Of a stretch of 64,000 bases of DNA, positions 62,409-64,000 are shown one piece after another (within the stretch, counting starts at the first letter, position 1; every line of letters starts with the position of its first letter). Under the pieces are notes generated by a model that saw nothing but the letters and a program-made list of their open reading frames with translations, had not been told where the DNA came from and ran no database searches. Where the stretch lies: positions 23,501 through 87,500 of the forward strand of contig CAXARO010000172.1 of NCBI GenBank assembly GCA_963971305.1, written 5' to 3'. Source of the stretch: Arcuatula senhousia (Eukaryota > Mollusca > Bivalvia > Mytilida > Mytilidae). The translations under genes and the position numbers were made by a program.

Positions 62409-62689
62409 ATAAAGAAAAGAAATGAAGAAAAGGATATATCAAAATAAATAAAAAGTATAAAAAAAATAAAATAAATAATGGAAAATATAAAAAATGACAA
62501 GATTAAAATATGCACTTGCGAGTAGTGAGTTTTGTCGCTAATCTTTTGAAAATTTTAAACATCTGGTTGACTGGAAAATGAAAAAAAAATCAAAATTAGT
62601 TTAAAAAAAAAACTTTGGTATTTCTTTTAGACAGAATTTACCAAAAAAAATATTTGTATATCTTTTGTATGATAGAGTCAATTTACCGC
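62409..62689. other. AT-rich spacer with A-rich runs
   Basis: Repeated aaataaataaaa-type sequence and several AATAAA. Nothing else recognised. Confidence 0.5.
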
Positions 62690-63482
62690 AAAAGGTTGCA
62701 ATTTACCGTTAAAATGTAATCATACACCGCAAAATGTAGCAATTTACCGTTAAAATGTAATCATACACCGCAAAATGTAGCAATTTACCACATCAATGTA
62801 GTCCATTACCGCCAAATGTTACCATTTACCGCACCTTTGTAGTAATTTACCGCAAATTTCCTTGTACCGCAAAAAAGTCACTGTTTACCGCATTAATGTA
62901 GTCGATTACCGCAAAATGTTACCATTTACCGCAGCAATGACGAAATTTACCGCAAATTACAGACGGTAAATGGGTACAAAGTTACCTTTACCGTTGCGGT
63001 AAATATATGCATCTTTGCGGTAGATGGATACATTTTTGGCGGTATTTCCAACTTTGTAGCCATTACCGCAACTATGTATTTATTTACCGCATTTTGTAGT
63101 AATTTACCGCATTATGTAATCATTTACCGCAAACAATCAATATTTTACCGCAAAAAGGTTTCTCTATACCGCAAATATGTTGCCATTATCCCATCTATGT
63201 ATCCATTTACCGCATTTTGTAGTAATTTACCGCATTATGTAATCATTTACCGCAAACAATCAATATTTTACCGCAAAAAGGTTTCTCTTTACCGCAAATA
63301 TGTTGCCATTATCCCATCTATGTATCCATTTACCGCAATAATGTAGTCAACGGTAATGTTAACATTGTAGCCATTTACCGTTATCGTTATGCGGTGAATG
63401 GTAACAACTTTGCGGTATAAAGCAACGTGTTTGCGGTAAAATATTGATTTTCTGCGGTAAATGACTACAAAATGCGGTAAAT
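62690..63482. repeat. Strand-switching TTTACCGCA motif array
   Basis: Roughly 35 copies (counted by eye) of ttaccgca or its complement tgcggtaa, spaced about 20-28 bp, with variable spacers. The orientation changes: forward about 62690-62955, reverse 62963-63045, forward 63060-63385, reverse 63390-63482. Within it a 123-bp unit (from 63082 and 63205) is tandemly repeated about twice; it gives the periodic 41-residue frame at 63074-63346, which is not a gene. Confidence 0.85.
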
Positions 63483-64000
63483 GACTTCGTATTATAGTTA
63501 AGAGATCAATTTAGGTGGTATTTTATATTTTATGTATTTTTTCTAGCTTGGTGTGCTTTAGATAGTTTATACTTGTTTGTAAGATTATGAAGGCGCAATT
63601 GTATATGTAAATTTGTATGAGGTTGAAAATTATAGGTATATTTGTTTTATGTATGTTAGCTGAATATCTTTTCGGTAAAAGTTAAAGACTGAAATTCATC
63701 TTTTTCCTTTCCCTCAGAGCATTGCAACAAGTACTAACAATGTCACATCTCTTTTTTGTATTTGATTTGCGAACTTTGATTGCTTATAACTTTGTCATCT
63801 TTCAACTGGTCTTCAAAATTGAATTATGATTGCAAAGCTGATTTTTTTCTCTTTACAAAAAGTGTTCGGCAAATATTATGCAATGAAGTAAGCTTTATCC
63901 TACATCTCTTAGACTTGCTAAATATGCAAATAAAGGCCTATTTATTATTTTCCAGATGCAAACTTTGATTGAGTATAACTATGTCGTCTCTTACGTGATG
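63483..64000. other. Right-end region with a possible repeated phrase
   Basis: cgaactttgattgcttataac (63771) and gcaaactttgattgagtata (63957) resemble each other, about 187 bp apart, and may mark the start of a tandem repeat running out of the window. No coding frame is convincing. Confidence 0.35.

Noticed and set aside
63074..63346. 90-aa ORF with a 41-residue repeat.
   Set aside because: It is the translation of the 123-bp repeat in the TTTACCGCA array.

Overview
The window looks like nuclear DNA of a marine bivalve, most likely a mussel (Mytilus-like). The DNA is AT-rich. Its genes are split by short introns with GT/AG borders, the telomere-type hexamer is TTAGGG, and the dispersed repeats match ones I know from mussel genomes (for example the element containing cgcgcgtcaggcgt at 41.75 and 42.12 kb). 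Nothing bacterial is present: no operons, rRNA or CRISPR. I made the species guess by recognition, not by search. LAYOUT: Four satellite blocks (about 1-6300, 19079-27641, 30030-39350, 49066-59925) alternate with copies of one gene family, all on the + strand. The satellite consists of units of about 375-380 bp, some fused to a longer unit, so that markers recur about every 1.2-1.6 kb. A typical unit has a TTAGGG run, a TTAAGG/CCTTAA hairpin, and a cassette laid out like a Pol II core promoter: TATAAAAG, TCATTT 31 bp later, AGACCT at +28, and then a splice-donor-like ctg/gtaaat. The gene family encodes a KMT5A (SET8)-like SET domain followed by a long charged, coiled-coil-like last exon. One copy (41373-47668) has open exons with consistent splice phases. 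The others are decayed: 11956-14990 is a nearly complete pseudogene, 14990-19078 is an array of scrambled last-exon copies, and 27673-28633 is an orphan last exon with a 1-nt deletion. Between satellite block 1 and the first pseudogene lies about 5.5 kb of other DNA with a single intronless 943-codon ORF (8943-11774). I cannot place this protein in a family; it ends in an acidic linker, a basic cluster and a Myb/SANT-like segment. The right end (59.9-64 kb) has a telomere-like tract, a tRNA-derived SINE with a perfect 12-bp target duplication, microsatellites, a divergent pair of very short ORFs, and an 800-bp array of TTTACCGCA motifs that switches strand. HOW IT MAY FIT TOGETHER: The satellite blocks lie upstream of the gene copies in the same orientation. 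Diverged single copies of the promoter cassette (39268, 39844, 40646) sit just before the SET exons. The simplest reading is that the satellite is an amplified promoter plus first exon of this gene family, spread with the genes by repeated segmental duplication. That is inference; transcription data would decide it. Two recent duplications (a 4,019-bp tandem period at 19.7-27.7 kb, and 27.6-30.6 kb versus 46.7-49.7 kb) show the locus is still rearranging, or in part may reflect assembly problems.
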